Source: Actinomycetota bacterium
GTDB taxonomy: Bacteria; Actinomycetota; Nitriliruptoria; Nitriliruptorales; Nitriliruptoraceae
NCBI GenBank assembly: GCA_017852335.1
Contig: JAFMLG010000011.1
Span: 1-38,239, forward strand
DNA length: 38,239 nt
Direction: 5' to 3'
Positions 31,510 through 38,239 of the stretch are shown piece after piece. The notes beneath the pieces are model-generated. The model was not told the origin of the DNA. It was given only the letters and a program-made list of their open reading frames with translations, and did not search any database. The position numbers and the translations under genes are program-made. Position 1 is the first letter of the stretch. Every line of letters begins with the position of its first letter.

Positions 31510-31774
31510 TCCGGTCCATGCGCGCCTCGAGCCCGGCCCGCCGGGCCGCGGTCAGCGTCGGGTCCGGGACGAGCAGCCGGAACCAGTCGCCGTCGCGCGC
31601 GTCCTCCGGGAGCAGGGCCGCCGGCAGCTCGACCTCGACCTCGTCGGGACCGACGAGCAGCACGGCGATCCCGTCCTCGACGCGGTCGAGCACGGCCGCC
31701 TCCCCGGGGGTCGCGTCCGCCACGGCGTCCGACGCGTCGGGGGCGTCGGGGGCGGACCCGGGCTCGTCGCTCAC
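31472..31774 (-). CDS. DUF3006-like protein
   Basis: A 100-residue protein. The first 25 residues are acidic and Ala/Pro-rich, then comes the compact DUF3006-like core: AVLDRVEDGIAVLLVGPDEVEVELPAALLPEDARDGDWFRL, with the VLDRxEDGxAVLL start and the LPxxxxDGDWF middle that mark the family. Function unknown. In other bacteria DUF3006 genes commonly sit beside ComEC-like metallo-beta-lactamase proteins, as here: the GTG start overlaps the stop of the MBL lipoprotein gene (GTGA). It is predicted cytoplasmic, although its partner is exported, which is odd for direct contact. Confidence 0.75.
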   Translation of the reverse strand: MSDEPGSAPDAPDASDAVADATPGEAAVLDRVEDGIAVLLVGPDEVEVELPAALLPEDARDGDWFRLLVPDPTLTAARRAGLEARMDRIRRTRRGGRFGA

Positions 31775-32781
31775 CGTTCGCTCCTGACGTCGAGGGAGGT
31801 GCCGTCGGTCGTGACGGTGACGGTGCCGTGCACCGCCGTGCCGCGCACCGCGATCCCACGGCCCTCGAGGGCCGCGACGACCTCCGCGTGCGGGTGACCG
31901 TACGAGTTGCCGGCCCCGGCGGACCAGACGGCGACCGTCGGCGCGACGGCGTCGAGGAACGCCGGGGTCGAGGACGTCCGCGAGCCGTGGTGCCCGACGA
32001 CCAGCAGGTCGGCGCGGAGGCGGTCGGCCGCTCCCGCGACCATGCGCCGCTCGGCGTCGGACTCGGCGTCACCGGTGACGAGCACCTCGAACGCACCGTA
32101 GGTGAAGCGCAGCGCGAGCGACGCGTCGTTGAGGTCCCGGAGGTCCGCGCCCGGCCAGGGACCGACGACGTCGACGGTCAGCGGCCCGACGGTCGTCGTC
32201 GCCGGGGCGCGCGGTTCCTCGTACACGACGCTCGACGCCTCGAGCGCGGCCACCGCCCGCCCGTACGTCGCCGACGTCGCGCTCGACCCGTTCCACCACA
32301 CCTCGGCCACGGGGAACGCGGCCATCACGGCGTCGAACTGGCCGATGTGGTCCGCGTGCGGATGCGTCACCACGAGCAGGTCGAGCGCGGTGACCCCGCG
32401 GGCGCGCAGCGCCGGCACGACGTCGTCGCGGTCGTACCGCCCGGTGTCGACGAGTACCGTGACCTCCGGGTGCTGGAGCAGCAGCGCCGAGCCCTGCCCG
32501 ACGTCGAGGACGTGGACCGCGAGCGTCGCCGCCGGTGCGGGCGCGGGCGCCGGCTCGGGTTCCGGCTCGGGTTCCGGCTCGGGCGCCGGATCGGCTGCCG
32601 GCGCCGGCGCGGGTGCCGGCGCCGGCTCGGGTGCCGGCTCCGGTTCCGGTGCGGGCGCGGGGGCGGGGGCCTCCGACGCGTCCGGCGGGGCGACCCCCTC
32701 GAGCGGCGCGGTCGCCGTGCCGCAGGCCGCCAGGACCGCCAGCGCGGCGGCGGCCAGGGCGATCCGGCGCGGTGGCCTCAT
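31771..32781 (-). CDS. ComEC-like metallo-beta-lactamase-fold lipoprotein
   Basis: A 336-residue surface lipoprotein: signal peptide with lipobox LAAC (Cys20), an Ala/Pro/Glu repeat stalk (about 37-82), then an MBL hydrolase domain (about 84-325). It follows the ComEC/Rec2 C-terminal type: HVLDVGQGSALLL, VLVDTGRYD, the metal motif VVTHPHADHIGQ, FEVLVTGDAE and LLVVGHHGSRTSS. In ComEC the domain is linked to DNA uptake and may cut one strand; free-standing versions have unknown substrates. No comEC membrane channel or comEA is in the window. ATG 32781 has GAGGA about 8 bases upstream and overlaps the stop of the zinc-ribbon gene (ATGA); its stop overlaps the DUF3006 start. The three are therefore translationally chained. 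Confidence 0.9.
   Translation of the reverse strand: MRPPRRIALAAAALAVLAACGTATAPLEGVAPPDASEAPAPAPAPEPEPAPEPAPAPAPAPAADPAPEPEPEPEPEPAPAPAPAATLAVHVLDVGQGSALLLQHPEVTVLVDTGRYDRDDVVPALRARGVTALDLLVVTHPHADHIGQFDAVMAAFPVAEVWWNGSSATSATYGRAVAALEASSVVYEEPRAPATTTVGPLTVDVVGPWPGADLRDLNDASLALRFTYGAFEVLVTGDAESDAERRMVAGAADRLRADLLVVGHHGSRTSSTPAFLDAVAPTVAVWSAGAGNSYGHPHAEVVAALEGRGIAVRGTAVHGTVTVTTDGTSLDVRSER
32529..32670. repeat. Hexanucleotide-type repeat coding the Ala/Pro/Glu stalk
   Basis: Imperfect copies of GGCTCG/GGTTCC/GGGCGC hexamers. On the minus strand they encode an alternating Ala-Pro and Glu-Pro stalk between the lipidated Cys and the MBL domain. Likely prone to in-frame length change. Confidence 0.7.
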
Positions 32782-32876
32782 CCGGCGTCCTCGGGCAGCG
32801 GTGCACCGCAGGCCATGCAGTCCTCGGTCGGCCACTGCGTCGCCCCGCACTCCGGGCACTCGACCTCCTCCGGCAT
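32778..32876 (-). CDS. 32-residue zinc-ribbon microprotein
   Basis: A short gene, ATG at 32876, reading MPEEVECPECGATQWPTED then CMACGAPLPEDAG and TGA. The two CxxC knuckles (CPEC and CMAC, 10 residues apart) are a complete zinc ribbon, and acidic flanks give a low pI. GGGGGAG lies about 5-11 bases upstream, and a TACGGT hexamer 49 bases upstream. Its stop overlaps the ATG of the MBL lipoprotein (ATGA), so it is the first gene of a coupled three-gene operon. Coding status rests on the Shine-Dalgarno, the overlap and the intact Cys pattern. It could serve metal handling, protein contact or mainly translational coupling; function unknown. Confidence 0.7.
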   Translation of the reverse strand: MPEEVECPECGATQWPTEDCMACGAPLPEDAG

Positions 32877-32925
32877 CCCCGCTCCCCCACGGCCCCGCGC
32901 CGCACCGCCCCGGCACGGCGCGACG

Positions 32926-32931
32926 ACCGTA
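32926..32931 (-). promoter_or_regulatory. -10-like hexamer TACGGT of the zinc-ribbon/MBL/DUF3006 operon
   Basis: Minus-strand TACGGT, 49 bases upstream of the zinc-ribbon ATG, in the short gap after the proline-racemase-family gene. Confidence 0.45.
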
Positions 32932-32957
32932 CCGACGACGCGCGACACGGCGACCGC

Positions 32958-34010
32958 TCAGCGCAGGAGGAACCCCTCGCGGAGCGGATCGTCCGGCTCG
33001 AGCACGAACTCGGCCGTCCCGCTGCGATGGGCGCGACCGCCGACCTCGACGACGACCGACGGCACACCGGTGGGCGCGTGCGCGCCCGGTGCGTGCTCGG
33101 CCACGACCCGGGCGGTGAACACGGCGCCGGTGAGGCTGGTGAACCGCCGCACCTCCCCCGCGGCGACCGCGCCGCGGGCGTGACGGACGGCGGTCCGGGC
33201 GGTGACGCCGCTGCCGGTCGGGCTGCGGTCGACCTGGCGGTCGGCGAAGACGCAGACGTTGCGGCTGTCGTCGGGCGCGCGGTCGTCGCCGACGTCCCGC
33301 ACGATCGTCCCGTACAGGAACGCGAGGTCGGCGCTGTCCGGATGCGTCAGCGCCACGTCGGCGGTCGCACGGGTCACCGCCGTCGCGCGGTCGACCACGG
33401 TCCGCAGGGGCGTCGCGCCCAGCTCGACCCCGAGCGCCCCGGCGTCGACCAGCGCGTAGAACGCCCCGCCGTACCCGACGTCCACCGTCACCGCGCCGAC
33501 ACCGTCGACCTCGAGCGGGACGTCGAGCGCCGCGGCGAACGCGGGGACGCTGCGGAACCGGACGTCACCGACGCGACCGGCGACGACGTCGACCTCGACC
33601 TCGATGCGGCCGCACGGCGCCTGCAGCCGGACCGGCGCGCGGGACACCCCGTCGGACCCCGGTGCGGGGACCGCGACGAGCCCCTCCTCGACGGCCCAGC
33701 GTCCGAGCGCGATCGTCGCGTGCCCGCACATCGTGCTGAACCCCTCGTTGTGGGTGAACAGCACCGCGAGATCGACGTCCGGCAGGTCGGGGGCGACGGG
33801 CCAGACGCCGTACATGTCGGCGTGCCCGCGCGGCTCGGCCATCAGCGCCCGGCGGAGGTGGTCGAGGTGCGTCCGCGCGTACCGGCGCTTCTCGAGGATC
33901 GTCCCGCCCGGGATCGGCGGGAGTCCGTCCACGACGATCCGGACCGGCTCGCCCCCGGTGTGGAGCTCGACCGTCCGGAACGGTCCGGCGACGTCCTCGG
34001 TCACGGGCAC
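32958..34010 (-). CDS. Proline racemase family protein, probable trans-3-hydroxy-L-proline dehydratase
   Basis: A 350-residue member of the proline racemase superfamily. The first catalytic site has Cys95 in STMCGHATI. At the second site, where racemases and 4-hydroxyproline epimerases have Cys (DRSPCGTG), this protein has Thr265 (DRSPTGSGVTAR). Cys/Thr pairs are known to mark trans-3-hydroxy-L-proline dehydratases, which form 1-pyrroline-2-carboxylate. FTHNEGFSTMCGH and DVGYGGAFYALVDA also fit the family, and length is normal. No pyrroline-2-carboxylate reductase or hydroxyproline transporter gene is recognisable nearby. GTG 34010 has only a weak ribosome site; the next in-frame ATG (Met57) would remove conserved sequence. 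It diverges from the HDAC-fold gene, with overlapping -10-like elements between them. Confidence 0.9.
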   Translation of the reverse strand: MPVTEDVAGPFRTVELHTGGEPVRIVVDGLPPIPGGTILEKRRYARTHLDHLRRALMAEPRGHADMYGVWPVAPDLPDVDLAVLFTHNEGFSTMCGHATIALGRWAVEEGLVAVPAPGSDGVSRAPVRLQAPCGRIEVEVDVVAGRVGDVRFRSVPAFAAALDVPLEVDGVGAVTVDVGYGGAFYALVDAGALGVELGATPLRTVVDRATAVTRATADVALTHPDSADLAFLYGTIVRDVGDDRAPDDSRNVCVFADRQVDRSPTGSGVTARTAVRHARGAVAAGEVRRFTSLTGAVFTARVVAEHAPGAHAPTGVPSVVVEVGGRAHRSGTAEFVLEPDDPLREGFLLR

Positions 34011-34049
34011 TCCCGACGCGGCACCGTCCCGTCGCGATGTCGCACCCGC

Positions 34050-34059
34050 ACCTTACGGT
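34050..34059. promoter_or_regulatory. Overlapping divergent -10-like elements (TAAGGT minus, TACGGT plus)
   Basis: The ten bases ACCTTACGGT hold TAAGGT on the minus strand (39 bases before the dehydratase GTG) and TACGGT on the plus strand (67 bases before the HDAC-fold ATG). Both cannot be occupied at once, so use of one promoter may exclude the other. Confidence 0.4.
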
Positions 34060-34126
34060 GGGGGTGTCGTCGCACGGGGCACGTGCGCGACACGGGGACC
34101 ACCGGACGGGACACCGAAGGGGACGC

Positions 34127-35140
34127 ATGACCGATCGCACGCTCGAGCTGTGCTGGGACGAGGGCTACGTCGCGCCGGCGTACGGCTTCGACACCACCCG
34201 GAAGAGCGCCCGCCTCGTCGAGCGGCTCGCGGCCGCGCCCCGTGACGACGTCCGCGTCGTCGCCCCGTCGGACGCCGACCGCGCGGACGCCGTCGCCGCC
34301 ATCGAGCGGCTGCACGACCCCGCCTACGTCGCCGCGCTGCGGACGGGGGATCCGGCCGAACTGGCCGAGTCGCAGGGCTTCACGTGGGACCCCGGCATCT
34401 GGACGATGGCCGTCCACTCCACCGCCGGCGTGCTCCGCGCCGTGGACCGCGCGCTGGCCGTCGGCGCGGCCGGCAGCCTCTCCTCCGGACTCCACCACGC
34501 GCGACGCGACCGCGGCGCCGGCTTCTGCACGGTGAACGGTCTCGTCGCCGGGATCGAGCGGGCGCTCGCCCGCCTCGACGCCGCCGGTGTCCGGGACCCG
34601 TCGGGGCGTCCGCTGGACGTGGTGCTGCTCGACGTCGACGCCCACTTCGGCGGCGGGACGCACGACCTGCTCCGCGCCCGTCCCGACCTCGCGGACCGGA
34701 CCGTCGTGATCGACCTCTCGACCGACCCGTACGACGCGTACCGACCCGACGTGCCCGACGCGACGGTGGTGCTCTGGCCCGACGACGTCGCCGACGACTA
34801 CCTCGACACGCTGTCCCGGCTGCTCCGCGGCGTCCACCACGAGGGGACGGGCCTGGTCCTGGTCAACGCCGGCATGGATCCGTTCCCCGCCGTCGGCCGC
34901 GAGGTCCTCGCCGCCCGCGAGCGGACGATCGCCGGGTGGTGCGCCGCGGCCGGGACGCCCCTCGCCTTCGTGCTGGCCGGCGGCTACACCGTCTCGCAGA
35001 CCCTCGACGAGCTGGTCGATCTCCACCTGACCACCGTCGCGGCCGTCGCGGACGCCGCGCCGGCGCTCGCCGCGGCGCGCGCCGCGCCGTCGGGCGACGC
35101 CCGTGGCCCGCACCCGGGACCGGAGGACGCCGGCCAGTAG
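34127..35140 (+). CDS. Histone-deacetylase-fold amidohydrolase
   Basis: A 337-residue zinc deacetylase of the HDAC/acetoin-utilisation/acetylpolyamine amidohydrolase superfamily. The charge-relay His pair is in SSGLHHARRDRGAGFCTVNG (His123, His124), zinc ligands are Asp171 and His173 in LLDVDAHFGGGTHD and Asp251 in VNAGMDPF, and GGY at 285-287 supplies the transition-state Tyr. All catalytic residues are present. Bacterial members remove acetyl groups from proteins, polyamines or small molecules; the substrate here is not determinable. ATG 34127 follows GAAGGGGA by about 5 bases. It leads a tight set with YbaK-like, AcuI-like, MFS and phosphatase genes. Confidence 0.9.
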   Translation: MTDRTLELCWDEGYVAPAYGFDTTRKSARLVERLAAAPRDDVRVVAPSDADRADAVAAIERLHDPAYVAALRTGDPAELAESQGFTWDPGIWTMAVHSTAGVLRAVDRALAVGAAGSLSSGLHHARRDRGAGFCTVNGLVAGIERALARLDAAGVRDPSGRPLDVVLLDVDAHFGGGTHDLLRARPDLADRTVVIDLSTDPYDAYRPDVPDATVVLWPDDVADDYLDTLSRLLRGVHHEGTGLVLVNAGMDPFPAVGREVLAARERTIAGWCAAAGTPLAFVLAGGYTVSQTLDELVDLHLTTVAAVADAAPALAAARAAPSGDARGPHPGPEDAGQ

Positions 35141-35143
35141 GGT
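35138..35143 (+). promoter_or_regulatory. Leaderless internal promoter -10 (TAGGGT) before the YbaK-like gene
   Basis: TAGGGT, six bases, then GTG at 35150; the TAG is also the stop codon of the HDAC-fold gene. No Shine-Dalgarno. It would give a second, shorter transcript of the operon. Confidence 0.45.
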
Positions 35144-35149
35144 GCCGGC

Positions 35150-35635
35150 GTGCCCACCCCCGAGGACCGCCTCCGCGCCGCCGCCGACGCCCTCGGCGTC
35201 GCGTTCGCGCCGTCCACGTTCCCCGCCGGGACCCGGACGGCCGCCGAGGCCGCGGCCGCCGTCGGGTGCGAGGTCGGGGCGATCGTGAAGTCCCTGGTCT
35301 TCGTCGCCGACGGGGCGCCCGTCCTCGCGCTGGTCTCGGGCGCGAACCGGGTGGACACCGCGCGGCTGGCCGCCGCCGTCGACGCCGACGCCGTCCGGAA
35401 GGCCGACGCGGACGAGGCACGCGCCGCCACCGGGTTCGCGATCGGCGGCACGCCGCCGTTCGGGCACACCGGCACCGGCGTCACCCGGGTCGTCTGCGAC
35501 CCGGACCTCCTCGACCATCCGACGGTCTGGGCCGCCGGCGGCGGTCCCACCAGCGTCTTCCCCCTCGCCCCCGCGGACCTCGTGCGGGCCAGCGGCGCCA
35601 CGGTCGCACCGATCGCCGAGGCGGCGCCCGCGTGA
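35150..35635 (+). CDS. YbaK/ProX-type aminoacyl-tRNA deacylase domain protein
   Basis: A 161-residue single-domain protein of the YbaK/EbsC/INS family, whose members hydrolyse mischarged aminoacyl-tRNA (for example Cys- or Ala-tRNA-Pro). Typical features are GCEVGAIVKSLVFVADGAPVLALVSGANRVDTARLA, with the Lys of IVKSLVF that is important in the family, and GFAIGGTPPFGHTG, the conserved GGxxPxG loop. No tRNA-synthetase domain is attached, so it acts in trans. GTG 35150 lies 9 bases after the HDAC-fold stop. Its stop overlaps the next GTG. Confidence 0.9.
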   Translation: MPTPEDRLRAAADALGVAFAPSTFPAGTRTAAEAAAAVGCEVGAIVKSLVFVADGAPVLALVSGANRVDTARLAAAVDADAVRKADADEARAATGFAIGGTPPFGHTGTGVTRVVCDPDLLDHPTVWAAGGGPTSVFPLAPADLVRASGATVAPIAEAAPA

Positions 35636-36660
35636 GCGCGACGGTCCGTGCCCTGCTCCTCGAGCGCGACGACGACGGTCCCGTCCGCGCCGGCGTCACC
35701 GAGCTCGCGCCCGCGACGCTGCCCGGCGGGGACGCACCGGCCGACGGCGAGGTCGAGGTCGCGGTCGCGCGCTCGTCGCTGAACTACAAGGACGCCCTGA
35801 TCGTGACCGGGGCCGGGGGGCCGCTCGTCCGGGACTTCCCGCACGTCCCCGGCATCGACCTCGCCGGGACCGTGACCGCCGTCGGCGCCGGCGTCGACCC
35901 GTCGGTCGCGGCGGTCGGCGACGAGGTCCTCGTCACCGGCTGCTGGCTCGGCGAGCGGCGGTGGGGCGGCATGGCGACGACGGCCCGGGTCCCGGCGTCC
36001 TGGCTGGTCCGCCGGCCCGCCGACCTCGACGCCGCGCGGGCGATGGCGCTCGGGACCGCCGGGTTCACCGCGCAGCTCTGCTGCGACGCCCTCGCGCACG
36101 GCGGCGTCGCCCCCGGCTCCGGCACCGTGCTGGTCACCGGCGCGACCGGTGGCGTCGGGAGCCTCGCCGTGCACCTCCTCGCCCGGTCGGGCCACACGGT
36201 CGCCGCCGCGACGGGCGACCCCGACGCGGCCGGGCGGCTCCACGACCTCGGTGCCGCCGAGGTCCTCCCCCGGGCCGAGCTCGAGGAGCTCGCCGCCCGG
36301 CCGCTCGCCAGCGCCCGGTGGGCCGGCGTCGTCGACGTCGCCGGCGGGGCCGTGCTGGCCGGTGCCCTCGTCTCGACCGCGCCGCGCGGCGTCGTCGCCG
36401 CCTGCGGGATCGCCGGCGGCCGCCGGCTCGACGTCGACCTCGCCCCGTTCTTCGCCCGGGGGGTCGTGCTGGCCGGCGTCGACTCGGTCCTCCACCCGAT
36501 GGCGGACCGTCCGGGCGTCTGGGCCCGGCTGGCCACCGGCGTCGAGGCGGACGTGCTCGACCGCCTCACGACGACGGTCGACCTCGCCGGGGTGCCCGCC
36601 GCGGCCCACGACCTCCTCGCGCGGGGCGGGCGCGGCAGGACCGTCGTCACCGTCGCGTGA
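35632..36660 (+). CDS. acuI: Zinc-free medium-chain reductase, acryloyl-CoA reductase/YhdH-like
   Basis: A 342-residue quinone-oxidoreductase-type MDR of the AcuI/YhdH group, which reduces acryloyl-CoA to propionyl-CoA with NADPH. Landmarks are SSLNYKDALIVTG, FPHVPGIDLAGTVTAVG, GTAGFTAQLCCDAL and the nucleotide-binding VLVTGATGGVGSLAVHLLARSGHTV, followed by GVDSVLHPM in the order and spacing of the family. No zinc-binding Cys cluster is present. GTG 35632 overlaps the YbaK-like stop, and the gene's own stop overlaps the MFS GTG, so it sits mid-operon. The acrylyl substrate is inferred from family resemblance; other enones or quinones are possible. Confidence 0.85.
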   Translation: MSATVRALLLERDDDGPVRAGVTELAPATLPGGDAPADGEVEVAVARSSLNYKDALIVTGAGGPLVRDFPHVPGIDLAGTVTAVGAGVDPSVAAVGDEVLVTGCWLGERRWGGMATTARVPASWLVRRPADLDAARAMALGTAGFTAQLCCDALAHGGVAPGSGTVLVTGATGGVGSLAVHLLARSGHTVAAATGDPDAAGRLHDLGAAEVLPRAELEELAARPLASARWAGVVDVAGGAVLAGALVSTAPRGVVAACGIAGGRRLDVDLAPFFARGVVLAGVDSVLHPMADRPGVWARLATGVEADVLDRLTTTVDLAGVPAAAHDLLARGGRGRTVVTVA

Positions 36661-37928
36661 GCGACGACCCGACGCCCCCCCACGGGTCCGGCCGACCGGC
36701 CCGGACGCGGGTCGGACTGCTCCGCGACCCGGCCGTCGGACCGCTGGTCACCGGCCGCATCCTCTCGACGCTGGCCGTCTGGTTCACCAACGTCGCCGCG
36801 GCGATCCTCGTCTACGACCTGACCCGGTCGGCCGCGGCGGTCGCGCTGATCACCACCGCGCAGTTCACCCCGCAGCTGCTGCTCGTGCCGCTGACCGGCG
36901 CCCGCGCCGACCGTGCGGACCGGGCCCGGCAGATGCTCGTCGGCACCGTCGTGACCGCCTCCGGGTCCGTGCTGCTGGTGCTGTGGTCGGTCCTCGTCGG
37001 CATGTCGCGGCCCTCGGACGCCGCCGTCGTCGGTGTCGCCGCGGCCCTGGTCGGGACCGGGTTCGCGATCGGCGGACCGGCCAGCCAGTCGCTCATCCCC
37101 GCGCTGGTCCGGCCCGACGAGCTCGCGGACGCGCTGGCGCTCGCGTCGCTCCCGATCATGGTCGCGCGGGCCGCGGGCCCCGCCGCCGGCGCGGTGCTGT
37201 ACGTCCGGGCCGGCGCGGTCGCGACGTTCGGGACCAGCCTGGTCCTCCATCTCTGTCTCGTCGGCGTGCTCGTCGCCATCCGACGCCGGCTGGCCGTGCC
37301 GCGGGCCGCACCGGACGACGACCCCCGCGTCCGCGCGGCGGTGACGTACCTCCTCGAGAACCCGCGGGCCGGTCTGGCGCTGCTGGGACTCGCGCTGATC
37401 GGCGTCGGCGTCGACCCGGTCGTGACGCTCGGGCCGCCGCTGGCGGACCTGCTCGGCGACCCGGCCGAGCTGGTCGGGCAGCTGGCCTCGGCCTTCGGCG
37501 TCGGGACGGCCCTCGGGTACGCGCTGCTCTCCCGGATCCGGACGGCGGTCGGGCTCGACGCGCTCGGGGCGCTGGGGCTGCGCACGATGGCGACCGGACT
37601 GCTCGTCGCGGCCGCCGCGGCCTGGACCGGCGGCGGCGCGATCGCGACGGCCCTGGCCGGCCTGGCGGTGGCCGGCGTCGGGATGCCGCTCGCGCTGAAC
37701 GCGTACACGACGGTGATCCAGGCGGACCTCCCCGACGGGCTCCGCGGCCGCGTGATGGCGCTGTGGTCGATGGCGTTCATCGGGTCCCGCCCGCTCGCCG
37801 CGACGCTCGACGGCGCCGTGGCGGACGCCGCCGGGGTCCGCGTCGCGCTGGTGACCGCGGCCGCCGTAATCCTGCTCGGTGCGACCGCGACCGGGGCCCG
37901 GCGGCTGGCCGCCGCGACCACCGCATGA
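36657..37928 (+). CDS. MFS transporter, enterobactin-exporter/MFS_3-like
   Basis: A 423-residue membrane protein with about 10-12 helices. A 20-residue polar N-terminus and LLRDPAVGPLVTGRILSTLAVWFTNVAAAILVYDLTRSAAAVALI lead into the conserved loop GARADRADRARQMLVGT (the MFS GxxaDrxdRrr motif). GPASQSLIPALVRPDELADALAL and LPDGLRGRVMALWSMAF are hallmarks of the EntS/MFS_3 exporter group. Substrate unknown; export of a small molecule is likely. GTG 36657 overlaps the AcuI-like stop (GTGA), and its TGA overlaps the ATG of the phosphatase gene. Confidence 0.88.
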   Translation: MSDDPTPPHGSGRPARTRVGLLRDPAVGPLVTGRILSTLAVWFTNVAAAILVYDLTRSAAAVALITTAQFTPQLLLVPLTGARADRADRARQMLVGTVVTASGSVLLVLWSVLVGMSRPSDAAVVGVAAALVGTGFAIGGPASQSLIPALVRPDELADALALASLPIMVARAAGPAAGAVLYVRAGAVATFGTSLVLHLCLVGVLVAIRRRLAVPRAAPDDDPRVRAAVTYLLENPRAGLALLGLALIGVGVDPVVTLGPPLADLLGDPAELVGQLASAFGVGTALGYALLSRIRTAVGLDALGALGLRTMATGLLVAAAAAWTGGGAIATALAGLAVAGVGMPLALNAYTTVIQADLPDGLRGRVMALWSMAFIGSRPLAATLDGAVADAAGVRVALVTAAAVILLGATATGARRLAAATTA

Positions 37929-38239
37929 GCGTCCGCCTGCTCCTGGTCCGTCACGCGCACGCCGGCGACCGCGGCGCCTGGGTCGGCGACGACGCCGAAC
38001 GGCCCCTCTCCCCCCGCGGCGCCGCGCAGGCCGAGGCGCTGACCCGGATCCTCCCGCCGCTCCTCGGCACGGAGGCGCCGGCCGTCGCCGCAAGCCCCGC
38101 CATCCGGTGCCGTGCGACGGTCGCACCCCTGGCGACGACACTCGGCGTGGTCGCCGAGGTCGACCGGGGGCTGCACGAGGGGGCGGCGGTCGCGGCGCTG
38201 CGCGCGCGGTTCGCGGACCTGGCGCGGCCGACCGTGTGG
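37925..38239 (+). CDS. Histidine phosphatase family protein (SixA-like), partial
   Basis: The first 105 codons of a branch-1 histidine phosphatase; the window ends inside it. The N-terminus RLLLVRHAHAGDRGAWVGDDAERPLSPRGAAQAEAL carries the RHG-type catalytic motif (LVRHAHAG, with Ala in place of Gly), and AVAASPAIRCRATVAPLA supplies the second Arg. It resembles SixA and related actinobacterial phosphatases, often near polyphosphate or phosphorelay genes. The ATG overlaps the MFS stop (ATGA). The C-terminal half, with the remaining catalytic His/Glu, is beyond the edge. Confidence 0.88.
   Translation, partial: MSVRLLLVRHAHAGDRGAWVGDDAERPLSPRGAAQAEALTRILPPLLGTEAPAVAASPAIRCRATVAPLATTLGVVAEVDRGLHEGAAVAALRARFADLARPTVW

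Noticed and set aside
1-38239. tRNA, rRNA, insertion sequences, integrase genes or attachment sites
   Set aside because: Looked for on both strands by motif and by gaps between genes; none seen. All gaps are under about 220 bases.

Overview
The window is very GC-rich and densely coding, with many GTG starts, Shine-Dalgarno sequences of the GGAGG type, frequent 4-base ATGA/GTGA stop-start overlaps and proteins rich in Asp, Ala and Arg but poor in Lys. Together with KorAB, a CysA2-like rhodanese, an MprAB-like two-component pair and an OpuC-type transporter, this suggests an actinobacterial chromosome, perhaps a deep-branching, salt-exposed lineage such as Nitriliruptoria. The placement is inference with low confidence. 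I saw no rRNA, tRNA, CRISPR array, insertion sequence or phage gene, so this looks like ordinary chromosome with lineage-specific secreted proteins scattered in it. No stretch longer than 300 bases is free of genes.

Layout. 1-4.9 kb: sulfur block, with sufE divergent from the rhodanese sseA, then cysD, a cysN-cysC fusion and a second stand-alone cysC. 5.1-8.6 kb: asparaginase, a small Tat-type exported protein and a convergent subtilisin-like protease. 8.7-11.6 kb: korAB (2-oxoacid:ferredoxin oxidoreductase) ending in a perfect hairpin. 11.8-15.6 kb: a large secreted membrane-anchored protein, a PPOX-fold protein, a secreted-protein gene broken by a frameshift, and a beta-carbonic anhydrase. 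15.6-17.25 kb: purU and an SDR on the minus strand. 17.46-21.24 kb: OpuC-like osmolyte ABC transporter (permease, CBS-containing ATPase, permease), convergent with its lipoprotein receptor across a two-way terminator. 21.4-27 kb: DMT exporter, M15 peptidase, N-formylglutamate amidohydrolase-like enzyme, secreted beta-helix protein and RecB-like nuclease. 27-31.5 kb: envelope-stress-like island, with repeat protein, response regulator and histidine kinase divergent from a PspC/LiaF-like protein and a small membrane protein. 31.5-32.9 kb: minus-strand operon of a 32-residue zinc-ribbon microprotein, a ComEC-like metallo-beta-lactamase lipoprotein and a DUF3006 protein. 33-38.2 kb: trans-3-hydroxyproline dehydratase-like enzyme divergent from a coupled operon of HDAC-fold deacetylase, YbaK-like deacylase, AcuI-like reductase, MFS transporter and a SixA-like phosphatase cut by the window edge.

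A recurrent promoter signal is visible: TAnnnT hexamers (TAGCCT, TACGGT, TAGCGT and similar) upstream of most transcription units. In five cases the hexamer sits exactly 6-7 bases before the start codon and no Shine-Dalgarno is present, as expected for leaderless mRNAs. The divergent promoter region of the envelope-stress island contains no TA dinucleotide at all, which suggests different control.

The strongest candidates for something little described are the zinc-ribbon / MBL lipoprotein / DUF3006 operon, the repeat-protein two-component / PspC island and the chimeric secreted protein at 11.8-13.9 kb. All functional calls come from reading motifs by eye; no database search was run.
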